Assembly (NCBI GenBank): GCA_944739405.2
Contig: OX123193.2
Coordinates: forward strand, 12,884,519-12,948,518
Origin: Euclidia mi
Taxonomy: Eukaryota > Arthropoda > Insecta > Lepidoptera > Erebidae
Length of the DNA: 64,000 bases
Reading direction: 5' to 3'
Shown here: piece by piece, positions 55,472 to 64,000 of the stretch
How positions within the stretch are numbered: position 1 is the first letter of the stretch
How the letters are laid out: each line of letters starts with the position of its first letter
Notes under the pieces: model-generated
Database searches by the model: none
Told to the model about the DNA's origin: nothing
What the model saw: only the letters and a program-made list of their open reading frames with translations
Made by a program: the position numbers and the translations under genes

Positions 55472-56560
55472 TTGCTTCTTACCAAAATTGCATTTAACGG
55501 CATACGAGGAGATTTGCTTCGCTGGTTTGCATCATATGTTAGTAATAGATCACAAAGGGTTGTTATCAAGGGATCCCACTCGGCGACTTCTATCGTAACA
55601 TCTGGCGTACCCCAGGGCTCAATTTTAGGGCCTCTTTTATTCATTTTGTTCATAAATGATATTGGAAATTGTTTCAGACACTCAAAATTTTTGCTCTATG
55701 CTGACGATCTAAAAATCTTTAAAGCTATAAGAAAACCAGCAGATTGTTTTCAGTTACAAGAAGACTTAAATCGACTCTCTGAATACTGTATTCAAAACAA
55801 ACTTTACCTTAGTATTTTTAAATGTTTAACTATATCATTTACAAAGAACAAAAACGTTTTAAATCATAATTATAATCTAAATAATGTACCTCTATTGAAA
55901 GCTCTATCCGTGCGAGACCTAGGGGTACTGCTAGATAACAAACTTCACCTTGATCAACATATTGACAACATCATCAAAAAGCCTTATCGTATGTACGGGT
56001 TCGTTATGAGATCAGCTACTGAATTTAAACACGCAAGCACTTATTGTTATCTCTATAAAGCACTAGTTAGATCTCAACTCGAATATGCGGTGGTGGTGTG
56101 GAACCCTTTTTATAATAAATACGTTGAGATGCTAGAAAGAGTGCAATGCAAATTCCTTAGATCGATGCACTATAGGTGCTGCCACAATTTCCCAACCAAT
56201 TTCCCAACCTATAAAAATCTTCTTGATAATTACAATCTAATGAGCCTGAAGTCTAGACGTTTATATCTAGAAATTATGTTTCTTTTCGACTTATGCTATA
56301 ACAGGTATAACTGTTCTGAGATTACTAATAAAATATGCTACTGTGTCCCAAGAACTGTTATTAGACGAGAGATGTGCGCACGTCCTCTTTTTGCTGTGTC
56401 CCATTGCCGCACCAATACTGGTCTGCGGGCGCCTCTACGTCGCTTGTGTAAAAACTATAACGACTTTTGTTCAGAAACTACAGAATTAGATTTATTCTCA
56501 GTGTCAGCAAATAGATTTCGTTCTGCTTTGTTAAATAAACTTAAGGATTCCGAAGTATAG
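55472..56560 (+). pseudogene. C-terminal half of a jockey-type reverse transcriptase, uninterrupted
   Basis: 362 codons without stop. Visible are SYVSNRSQRVVIKG, TSGVPQGSILGPLLFILFIN (about 44-63), LLYADDLKIF (about 75-84) with the catalytic YADD, SVRDLGVLLDNKL, and a C-terminal region with RSQLEYAVVVWNPF and LERVQCKFLR. The RT fingers and endonuclease are missing, so the product could not act alone. The unbroken frame shows it is younger than the other LINE remnants here. Confidence 0.8.
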
Positions 56561-56589
56561 TTATTTGAACATTCTGGTAGTCTTACTCG

Positions 56590-56650
56590 CATAGATTGTT
56601 CATTAGTATAGTATGGTATAGTATAGTATAGTATAGTATAGTATAATATA
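56590..56650. repeat. pentanucleotide array (TATAG)n
   Basis: About ten AGTAT/TATAG units in the LINE 3' UTR. It is related in unit length and partly in sequence to the array at 13466-13640. Confidence 0.85.
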
Positions 56651-57636
56651 GTCATATGAATTGTATATGCTGTGGCTAACGGTGTGGGTTTCACATTTAT
56701 AATAATATCTTTGTTTACATTATGTGCGCAGATATAATGTGCTACTGTTTGTTTGTCCCAAATAAATAAATGATATAACAAGATCGTGTTACAAGTGCAA
56801 AAACCATTAAATATCAACGACCAATGATAGACATCCCGTTATTAACCTATGAGGTACATATTGCAGTTGGAGCGTTTTCTCTTGAGGTAATTAATATTGC
56901 AGTTAAGGGGTTAAATACGATCACATTTCTGCTACACTCTGTATTATTCATAATAATTGAAATGAACGGTATTCGTATCTTGGCTGTTACGCCATCTTAC
57001 AGCAGCTTTTTGTATGTATATTAAAGAAAACATTATACTAAAATTCACACAATCTCCGAAAGGATTTTGACAAGTAGGTATGTAGTATATATTTTGGTTA
57101 GGCAAACCGCTTAATTTTCGAGAATGTGTTGAGTACTGAATTAATGACGCGTTCAAATTAGGCGCTTGGTGACAAAATGTTGCCGCGGGACAATCGTACT
57201 TATGTCGTAGTTCACAAGCATTTTTATACAAAAGTACTCGACTCCTAATCGCCGCATTGCATTTACACGATTGCTTTACAATGAAAAATCATATCCTTCC
57301 GTGCGTCGAGCAAAAATTCTGCTGTTTCCGCGCGAAACCAGTCGGTTTGCATTCTAGCACCTACCATCGCGACAAACGACATTCTGTACCAAAACTAGTA
57401 AAGTAATTATTGTAACAACATACAAAAGATTGACTTGATAAATCTAATAATATCTTAATAAAATTGTGTTAGCTTGTTGTACTAAAGTGCCAAGACTGTG
57501 GAGCGAGGAACTGATCTAATATGCAACATAGAACATGAAATCATTCATTCACACTCCCAGAAGCGCATTAGTGCATACCACACTACACAATATTTGCCTC
57601 AAAATCATCAGCCCTTTATACTGTCCCACTGCTGGT

Positions 57637-57890
57637 GTTTTTCATTTGGAAAAAGGTGAAAAGGTTACACATTGTATTTATTTGAAGTAAAAACTAACAA
57701 ACGCGGACGGTGCCAGGTTCCTCAAAATCGTGGCGCGCACTACGTTTCAAAATTACGTGCGAATTAAATCTGTATGTACAGTTCTTGCGTTACTGACTGA
57801 CTGACAGGCAAAGCACAGCCAAAACTATTGGGCGCAGGAAGCTGAAATTTGGCATGTATGTTCCTTGGGGGTCCCGAAGGAACAGGTACG
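57637..57890 (-). repeat. right arm of the inverted duplication
   Basis: Inverted copy of 53702-53961. It begins exactly where copy 2 leaves the SINE shared with copy 1 (after CCCACTGCTGG), and so replaced or displaced the rest of that SINE. Confidence 0.85.
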
Positions 57891-58056
57891 GAATGCAAAG
57901 GCAGACTTAATGCTATATACTCGTAGCATTTTCTGCCAGTCCACCTTAGGGTGATGCAGAGAAGAGTATGGCAGGTGAATAAAATATATAAAACTTGATA
58001 TTCATTTTCAATCATATTATAAATACATTATAATAATCTACACAATAAATACTTAT

Positions 58057-58062
<6 letters not shown>

Positions 58063-58111
<49 letters not shown>

Positions 58112-58145
58112 CTTCATCATAATATATTATATATATATATATATT
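58063..58145. repeat. TA microsatellite
   Basis: About 45 bp of pure TA, a 30-bp interruption, then more TA. It abuts the LINE fragment on its right. Confidence 0.95.
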
Positions 58146-58151
58146 TGGCAA

Positions 58152-58690
58152 ACATTTGTGATGTGTATGCCGAGATCTTTGACGGTGGGGCTCAGAGGTA
58201 TGTTAATGATAATTGCTTGGCATTCAAACAGTCAAACGCACTCGGAAAATCCTCAATAGTAGCCTGCGAGTACAGCTGCAGATCATCGGCGTACAAATGA
58301 TACGAACACTGAAGATCCAGGGTTAAGAGATTAATAAAGAGTGAAAATAAAAGAGGAGATAGTATGCCACCTTGTGGAACACCAGCCTCGAGGTCTCGCC
58401 AACTCCGAAAGGAGTTATCGATTCTGAGCGACTGCTGGCGTCCACGAGGATATGAAGAGAACCATTCCAGTGCTTTGGAGGGGATCATTAGATAGGATAG
58501 GATAGATAGGAGGATATTGTGACTGACGGTATTGAAGGCGTTTGAGAAGTCAACCAAGACCAGCACAGTGATCTTGGTATCCTCCACGCCCGCCCTTATA
58601 TCGCCAGTCACTTTAAGCAAAGCGGAAACGGTGCTATGCCCAAATCTAAACCCAGATTGGAAAGGACTGAGGACATTGTTTTCATGCACA
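58152..58690 (-). pseudogene. internally deleted LINE RT fragment (CR1/jockey group)
   Basis: Contains NNVLSPFQSGFRFGHSTV, VLVDFSNAFNTVSHNILLS, LEAGVPQGGILSPLLFSLFI, YHLYADDLQLYSQA and, after a deletion, IPLSPTVKDLGIHIT. It is a third member of the family at 22320-25220 and 40413-42580, but diverged. It is inserted just left of the last block of duplication copy 2. Confidence 0.85.
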
Positions 58691-59187
58691 TAATATGTCT
58701 TACACAAAAAGTATTCGTAAATAGCCATGTCGAACAACGCTTTTACACAGTATCAATGAAATTCAAACGCACGTCCGTAACGTTATGCAAATGAAACGCC
58801 CACATATAACGCGACAGTCACCTGCGCTATATAAGCACAATGACCAGAGTTTACGGCACCAACTGCGAAAAATTTACCATAAAAGTTAGTTTATGGGTTC
58901 GCGTCATGAATGGACGGGGTCGATGACTGCTGACAGGCATGCTTTTGTATTCATTCATTGTAATTCTGATTTATTACCAGGCTTAATGGCGTAACAGTAG
59001 TCGGTAACATTACTAAAATTTAATACGTGAACCACGCGTAGCTACGATTTAAGCCACAGACGTACTACGCTAGTAGCACAGCTACGCGGAGATTGGATTA
59101 AGCAAACTAAGGATAAATGTGACTTTTTCATAGCTAGTTAGCTATGTACGTGGGTTTTTATTTAGGCAATTTTTTAGGGTTCCATAC

Positions 59188-60080
59188 CTCGAAAAGAAAA
59201 ACGGAACCCTTATAGGATCACTTTGTTATCCGTCTGTCAAGACCCATTTTCTCAAAAACGCGTGGAGGTATCAAACTGAAAATATTATTAATAATTTTAA
59301 AGTTATTACCATTATCTCATGAACGAGTAAAGGTATTAAATTGAATTTCATATCAAGAACCTAAGTCTATAATACCTTTAAACTGTAACAAAATTAAACT
59401 TACTTCTATGTCAAAAAATATTTGTATTAATTTTAAAGTTACTACTTCTTTCTTCATGAACGTGGAAAGTTATTAAATTGAAATTCATATTAAATACTCG
59501 GGTTTATAGTACCTTTAAGCTGTAACAAAACCAAACTTCTATTTCAACTCGATTGAGTTGAGTATGAAAATAAAGTAAAATTACTGTTTCATTCGATTGA
59601 ATGAAACAGTAATTTTACTTTATTTTCAAACTCGCAACTACTGGCAAGGAAATCAAAACCTACAGGACACTTCCCGTGAGCTCAGATTCTTGAAATCTGG
59701 TACGAACCAAAGTCTTATAGCAGAGATAAAATAAAAATTGCGAAAACCATACATTTTTAGTGACATCATATCCATCATCATCTATAATAATAAAATTAAA
59801 ATATTTTTAATGGTTCTAATTACCACGTTCCTCATGAACCCTTAGAGATATAAAATTCAAATTCATATTAAATGCTCAAGTAAAACCTAAAGGTTACTTC
59901 CAGTGGATCTAGAATCTTGAAATTTGGCATAAAGCCACGTTTTATAGCACATACGAAAAAAATTCGAAAACCTTAAGCTTTTAGTTACGTACATAAAATA
60001 TTTTAGAAATAATTATATATCCCTACAGGTTTGTACGGAACCCTCGGTGCGCGAATCGGACTCGCACTTGACCGGCTTAT
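59188..60080 (-). mobile_element. long dispersed repeat (TCAAGTGCGAGTCCGATTCG family)
   Basis: Opposite-strand relative of 45896-47080. On the plus strand it starts AGGGTTCCATACCTCGAAAA then AACGGAACCCTTATAGG and ends CGGAACCCTCGGTGCGCGAA and CTTGACCGGCTTATT. It contains two adjacent hairpins (59546-59561 and 59566-59627). Confidence 0.75.
59566..59627. repeat. perfect 29-bp-arm hairpin
   Basis: The arms at 59566-59594 and 59599-59627 are exact complements with loop GATT. Just before it, CAACTCGATTGAGTTG (59546-59561) is a second hairpin with the same GATT loop. Confidence 0.95.
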
Positions 60081-60084
60081 TTTT

Positions 60085-61023
60085 TATTTTCAATCATGCC
60101 GTGGAGAACCGAGATTGACCTTGCGATGTGCACATTATACAATATTATTTAGCGGGTCTTAGTCGCGATGATTGACTTATTTAAAGGCATAAATACCTTT
60201 CTTTTCTCCTACTACGTTTCAACCGGCTTGCAACTATCGTGGTCGCGAATTGTATGATGTATAAAAATCGCAAAAGTTTAAAATCAATTCTTGCGATGTG
60301 TGATCAACGCTGGATATATTACTCTTTAATCGTGCCATTTCGAGCGGTACCGTTCCAAACTAAACTATTCCGTACTATGATGCAACCTGCCAAGCTGGAC
60401 TAAGCCGTCTATAGCCTTATCTTGAGATGCGGTAATATGTTCCACCGTTCCTGTTCGAATTTACATTTAAGACCTTCAGTTCCAAGTATACCGAGCGCAT
60501 CTAATGGTGAGTCTGCGTTTGGCACACCACCAATACCTTCACATTAGAGAATAATATTCCGTGTATTCTACTGTTTCGAGATCGTAAGCGCTGTTGGCAA
60601 ATAATTGAGTATAGTAATTATTCAGCTTTTCCCCTTATGAATGTGCCCAGAGTTCAGAGACCACCCGAAGACCTCCAATATGTACTTACAAGAATGCCCT
60701 ACGAAGCATGGCAGTGCTCTGATATACATGCCATACAATTGACAAAGCGCTACTATAATATTTTACTGCACGCGAGGCATACTGGTATTATGTTATTATA
60801 TAAAGAAGTCCAAAGTCAATTAATGATTACAGTCACAGGCACTACTACCAATTTTGCAAAATAACCGAAAAATAAATGAAATCAGAGGCCTAATTCTCGA
60901 ATTCTCGTATTTTTATATGACATAGAAATTATATTTGGAATTGAATCAGAATCGGTATTCTGATAACCTAATGTCATTATCGTATAATTTGAAATAAACA
61001 GTTAGTCGTTTACACAGATTTTG
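60085..61023. other. unassigned interval with a 75-codon open stretch
   Basis: No known repeat was recognised. An open stretch at 60637-60864 (plus) encodes 75 residues including MPYEAWQCSDIHAIQLTKRY. It has a faint look of the C-terminal part of an insect chemoreceptor (YNILLHAR stretch), but no splice context supports this and I do not call it a gene. Confidence 0.3.
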
Positions 61024-61182
61024 ACACTTGTTTTAATAGTATCTTCTTGGGTTTACGCGAATGTTACACATTGAAATTAAACTACAGTTTACGGATTTTA
61101 TCACGATGTATTGGTTTCACTAAGTTATTACATTTGAAACGAATGATCTAGAAACCACATTTTAATTTATTACTAGCCGACG

Positions 61183-61212
61183 TTTCGAATTTTTTACAGG
61201 ATTTATGTTCAC
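61183..61212 (-). ncRNA. hammerhead-like motif, decayed stem
   Basis: The flanks GCCGTGAACAT and GAAACGTCGGC are kept, but the stem (GAATTC/GAATTC at 33451-33468) has lost pairing here. Confidence 0.35.
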
Positions 61213-61289
61213 GGCAGACTGAGGTGATATTTGTCTTTTTCTTGAATGTATAAGTTATCTCAAAGTACCCGAACATTTTACAAATACTG

Positions 61290-62993
61290 GTGTTACTATT
61301 TACGCAGAATGAGCTCACAGTGTCCTTAGGTCTTCTGGTGACTTTGTCCTTCTTGGGTTTCATTAGCCTTATGACAAGGTCCCAAGCTGGAGGAACATTC
61401 CAACCATCTTCCCTATTGAAATTAGGGTGTTTTTTAATTTCAATAGCCTATCATCCTTGGAAGAAAACGGTGTGCTTTTGCGAGTATCTGTAGTTCATTA
61501 AATCGCAGGTAGTGGTTGGGTCCTTGCTCCACATGTTAACACACAGCAGACTTTGTTGAGCGTTTATGTTTTATGTCAGCTATATGTTCTTTGAGTCGAA
61601 TACCTATGCTTCTCTTGGTTTGTCCAATGTATGAGAGCCCACATTCACAGTCGATTTTGTAGACACCGGCCTCTTGCAAGGGTAACTTACACTTGACAGT
61701 TGGTAATAATTGACTGATCTTCGTTGGCGGCTTGTAGTAAGTTTTGATTGAAGCTCGCTTCAAGATGTAGACAATGTTGTCGGTCACGCCCTTGATGTAT
61801 GGGAGGACAGCAGGTTGTCTTTCTACTGTGGCTGGTTTTTTTCTTCCGGGGTCTGTGACAGTGGCGCGGCGGTCGGAGTTTGTTGTCTTGCAGAACTTGC
61901 CTGACATGTTGAAGCTCAGCGTCCAGGTGTTTCTTGTCACAGATCCCACGGGGTCTCTGAAACAGAGACATTCCTACAGTAGCTAACTTTTTAGACTGGT
62001 GGTGAGATTCACCGTTTAAGTACCTATTTGTATAAGTCTTTTTCCTATACACAGTATGGCTTAACGAGTTGTTTTTATTCCTGATGACAAGTACATCTAA
62101 GAAAGCTAAAGAATTGTTTGCCTCTAATTTCATTGTGAATTGTACATACATACATACATATCGTCACGCCTTTTATCCCCGAAGGGGTAGGCAGAGGTGT
62201 ATTTCTACACCCACTTTTCGCCAGATATACTTTAGTCCCACGTAATAAGGGCCGAGCCTATTGCCGTACCGGGCACATTTCCAGACTCCGTGCTGCTACT
62301 GAGAATTTCGTGACAGAAAAACCCAATAACACTGCCCGACCCAGGAATCGAACCCGGGACCTCCCGATCCCACGCGCACATTTATGCCGCGAGACCAACG
62401 AGGCAGTCGTATAGGGTTTGATGTCGAGTTTTCCGTCTCTACGCAAAGATGGTATTTGCATCGTGTTATCCCTTAGTCGCCTCTTACGACACCCACGGGA
62501 AGATAGGGGGTGGTGACACTTGTATTCTATGCCGTCAACCACACAGCAAATTGTTAATTGTATTTGGTTATTAATAGAATTAAGATGGTTTAGAAAAGCA
62601 TTAACACTATCTGTTGGTAAAATTGTAAGAGTGTCATCTACATGCCGCTTGTAGAACCTCGGTGTGATAGTGGCAGTCTGCAGGGCTCGCGCCTCGAAGT
62701 CCTCCATGAAGATGTCAGCAACGACGGGCGATACTGCAGAGCCCATTGCTACACCGTCTACTTGTATGTAGTATTTCTTGTCCCATAACAGACAGCCCGT
62801 TGTCAGGCAGTGTTTGAGTATTTATGCATATTCCTCAGGCATGTTGTTTTCTGTCAGCTGTCAGCTGTTCTTTGTCTTCTAGTAATTTCTATACAGTCAT
62901 GTACTGGTATGCATGTGAATAATGACTGTATATCAAAACTAGCCAAAATTTCCTTGTCAGAGAGATGTAGGTGTTTGATTTCACTGACAAACG
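61290..62993 (-). pseudogene. Penelope-like RT/GIY-YIG remnant
   Basis: From the right: FDIQSLFTCIPVHDC near 62900; CLTTGCLLWDKKYYIQVDGV and AMGSAVSPVVADIFMEDFEA near 62680-62800; a mutated active site HVDD where YVDD is expected; the SINE; AFLDVLVIRNKNNSLSHTVY (62040-62110); GVYKIDCECGLSYIGQTKRS (61600-61670), the start of the GIY-YIG endonuclease; and EIKKHPNFNREDGW (61400-61440). Frame changes and stops break it. It is a different family from the ORF at 27732-29690. Confidence 0.85.
62145..62549 (-). mobile_element. tRNA-derived SINE with GTAT tail, inside the PLE
   Basis: Same family as 30824-31212, with the tRNA-like head and the tail TATG repeat next to 62145. Flanks ATTGTGAATTGTA (62132-62144) and ATTGTTAATTGTA (62550-62562) form a 13-bp duplication with one mismatch. 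Removing the insert restores PLE coding text around NNQIQFTMKLEAN. Confidence 0.85.
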
Positions 62994-63103
62994 TTTCAAA
63001 TGTAATAACTTAGTGAGACCAATACATCGCGATAAAATCCGTAAACTGTAGTTTAATTTCAACACTTGTTTTATTTACGATCTCGTTACAACTTCATTCA
63101 AAT

Positions 63104-63313
63104 CTGTATATATATAAAATCCTTGCGTTACTGACTGACTGACAGACAAGCTACAGCCGAAACTTCTCGGCGCAAGAAGCTGAAATTTAGCATGTATGTT
63201 CCTTGGGGACCGTAGGGGTGCACTAAGACGGGATTTCCTGATATTCCAACGGGATCGGGCAAAACAGGAATTTCGAAAATATGTGCGTGCGAAGCCGCTG
63301 GCATCGACTAGTA
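63104..63313 (+). mobile_element. short Helitron-like dispersed repeat
   Basis: The clearest copy: TATATATAAAATCCTTGCG, TTACTGACTGACTGACAG, AGCTGAAATTTAGCATGTAT, GGGGACCGTAGGGGTGCACT and an end in GGCATCGACTAGT. The CTAGT end and lack of inverted termini suggest a Helitron derivative. Confidence 0.65.
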
Positions 63314-63629
63314 TCAGATAATTTAGAAAATTTGTGAAATAAGTATGACACTGACATTATATCGAAACTGTACCTACTTATTTAGGAGAATTGGGCCCCT
63401 GATGTAATACTTACATGAAACTGCCATCTTCCGCTCAAACATTTACAGATTTTGGTTACATTTGCCTCGGCGGCGTATAAATTCCGTGGTACGTGACAAA
63501 ACTCTGTAAGTCTTCATAAAAGTATGTGCAAATATCATAATATAATGTACTACCGTATAATAACACAGCAGTATTTGCAGCTTCAGAATAATTCTATTGA
63601 AAACTCAACGCTAGCCGAATAATAACTGC

Positions 63630-63832
63630 ATATTAAAAATTCTTGCGTTACTAAATGATTGACAGAAAACGCACAGCCAAACCGATTCTGCGCAAGTTTG
63701 GCATATGTATGTAAGTATATTCCTTGAAAACTTACGTGCGCACTAAGAAGGGAGTTCCTGAAATTCAAAAGGGTCGGGCAAAATAATTAAATAAAAAGAA
63801 ATGTACGGGCGTAGCTGCGGACATCATCTAGT
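63630..63832 (+). mobile_element. short Helitron-like dispersed repeat, diverged
   Basis: Begins TATTAAAAATTCTTGCGTTA and ends TGCGGACATCATCTAGTG. Inner blocks correspond to 63104-63313 with many changes. Confidence 0.55.
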
Positions 63833-64000
63833 GTTAAAATAAAACTATATCAATTTGTTGGTTGGGACAACATAATCAGCAAGCTATGTACCATCATTTT
63901 AAACAAAAACTTCTAAGTATATATTAAACAGTAAATGTGATTGGCCGGCTACTTTGCGGACAAAGGACTTCGGAATACACTGGTTTGATCAAAATCGCCC
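63833..64000. other. unassigned right edge
   Basis: AT-rich sequence with no recognised feature before the window ends. Confidence 0.3.

Larger units (their letters stand above)
55452..56780 (+). mobile_element. 5'-truncated jockey-type LINE inside the TTAA element
   Basis: Starts within RT coding sequence (an IDHNLLLTK-like reading) and ends in a 3' UTR with a TATAG pentamer array (about 56600-56650) and an AATAAATAAATG tail. The truncation point and A-rich end fit target-primed insertion. A target duplication is not clear in the AT-rich flanks. Confidence 0.75.
54707..56910. mobile_element. TTAA-target transposon (piggyBac-type), non-autonomous
   Basis: Flanked by TTAA on both sides (54703-54706 and 56911-56914). 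Copy 1 has a single TTAA at 43199-43202 with otherwise matching flanks. Ends are CCCCT... and ...AGGGG, a 5-bp inverted repeat; the right end has two TATTGCAGTT blocks. No piggyBac transposase was recognised. A short frame near 55325-55414 starts MANMASSQSSMA but stops after 29 codons. A LINE fragment (55452-56780) occupies most of the interior. Confidence 0.8.
52984..59130 (+). repeat. second duplication unit, copy 2
   Basis: Carries the same ordered blocks as copy 1 but with fewer insertions. The first two blocks (52984-54075 and 54077-54706), separated by 10 kb in copy 1, are contiguous here. It therefore shows the empty sites for the LINE groups at 22081-31570 and 32589-42585. Its own interruptions are 54707-56910, the inverted segment 57637-57890, a TA array and a LINE fragment. 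Confidence 0.85.
61036..63061 (-). mobile_element. 5'-truncated Penelope-like element with inverted terminal repeats
   Basis: The 12-bp target duplication ACACTTGTTTTA is at 61024-61035 and 63062-63073. The left terminal repeat (61036-61250) and a short inverted part of it (62994-63061) flank a decayed ORF. The coding text starts abruptly at about TFVSEIKHLHL next to the right repeat, so the 5' part of the RT is missing. A SINE (62145-62549) is inserted. Confidence 0.85.

Noticed and set aside
58063..58145. Replication origin or matrix attachment site from the TA run
   Set aside because: A simple microsatellite explains it.
60637..60864. Odorant-receptor C-terminal exon
   Set aside because: The resemblance is faint, there are no flanking splice signals I trust, and no second exon was found.

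Overview
This is eukaryotic DNA, almost certainly from a moth or butterfly (Lepidoptera). It is AT-rich and contains lepidopteran-type SINEs with GTAT tails, Helitrons starting near TCCCTACTAATATTATAAA and ending CTAGT, BEL/Pao LTR retrotransposons, jockey/CR1-like LINEs and Penelope-like elements (PLEs). I found no convincing host gene, rRNA gene, true tRNA gene or CRISPR array. The density of nested, mutually truncating insertions suggests heterochromatin, possibly W-chromosome-like; that is inference.

The window is built from two old duplications that were later filled with mobile elements. (1) A and B are adjacent direct copies: A runs 1605-9255 and B 9605-16660. A was split by a non-coding LTR element (2490-7485) and B by a defective BEL/Pao element (11645-16521). 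In both cases the other copy preserves the empty site. (2) A second unit is present as copy 1 (about 21836-45890) and copy 2 (about 52984-59130). Copy 1 was inflated by a two-ORF LINE with a PLE beside it (22081-31570), a second LINE carrying an intact BEL/Pao element (32589-42585) and a SINE (43382-43604). Copy 2 received a TTAA-flanked element holding a LINE (54707-56910) and an inverted copy of part of itself (57637-57890).

Layout: 1-1600, 5' part of a LINE with tandem 5' repeats. 1605-16660, duplication A/B and its LTR elements. 16690-20055, decayed jockey-type LINE. 20100-21690, decayed hAT transposon split by a fold-back MITE. 22081-26760, LINE with ORF1 and broken ORF2. 26868-29943, PLE with an uninterrupted 652-aa reverse transcriptase/GIY-YIG ORF between inverted arms. 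30160-30709, Helitron helicase tail. 32589-42585, second LINE interrupted by a PLE fragment and by a BEL/Pao element with identical LTRs and a 1782-aa Gag-Pol ORF. 42590-47800, duplicated DNA, SINEs and palindromes. 47900-49720, LINE fragment. 49720-51400, mostly unassigned. 51799-52825, two Helitrons. 52984-60080, copy 2. 61036-63061, second PLE with a SINE inside it.

The most notable signals are: (a) a short RNA-fold motif in the terminal repeats of two diverged PLE families, with unrelated stem sequences inside constant flanks. It resembles a hammerhead core in which C3 and G8 have swapped. (b) A BEL/Pao copy that looks very young and intact. (c) A second young BEL/Pao copy with about 99% identical LTRs that lacks much of its reverse transcriptase and integrase, so it was probably moved in trans. 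(d) Several perfect palindromes and inverted copies that paralogous copies show to be newly made. (e) A shared 3' tail linking GTAT-tailed SINEs to a LINE.
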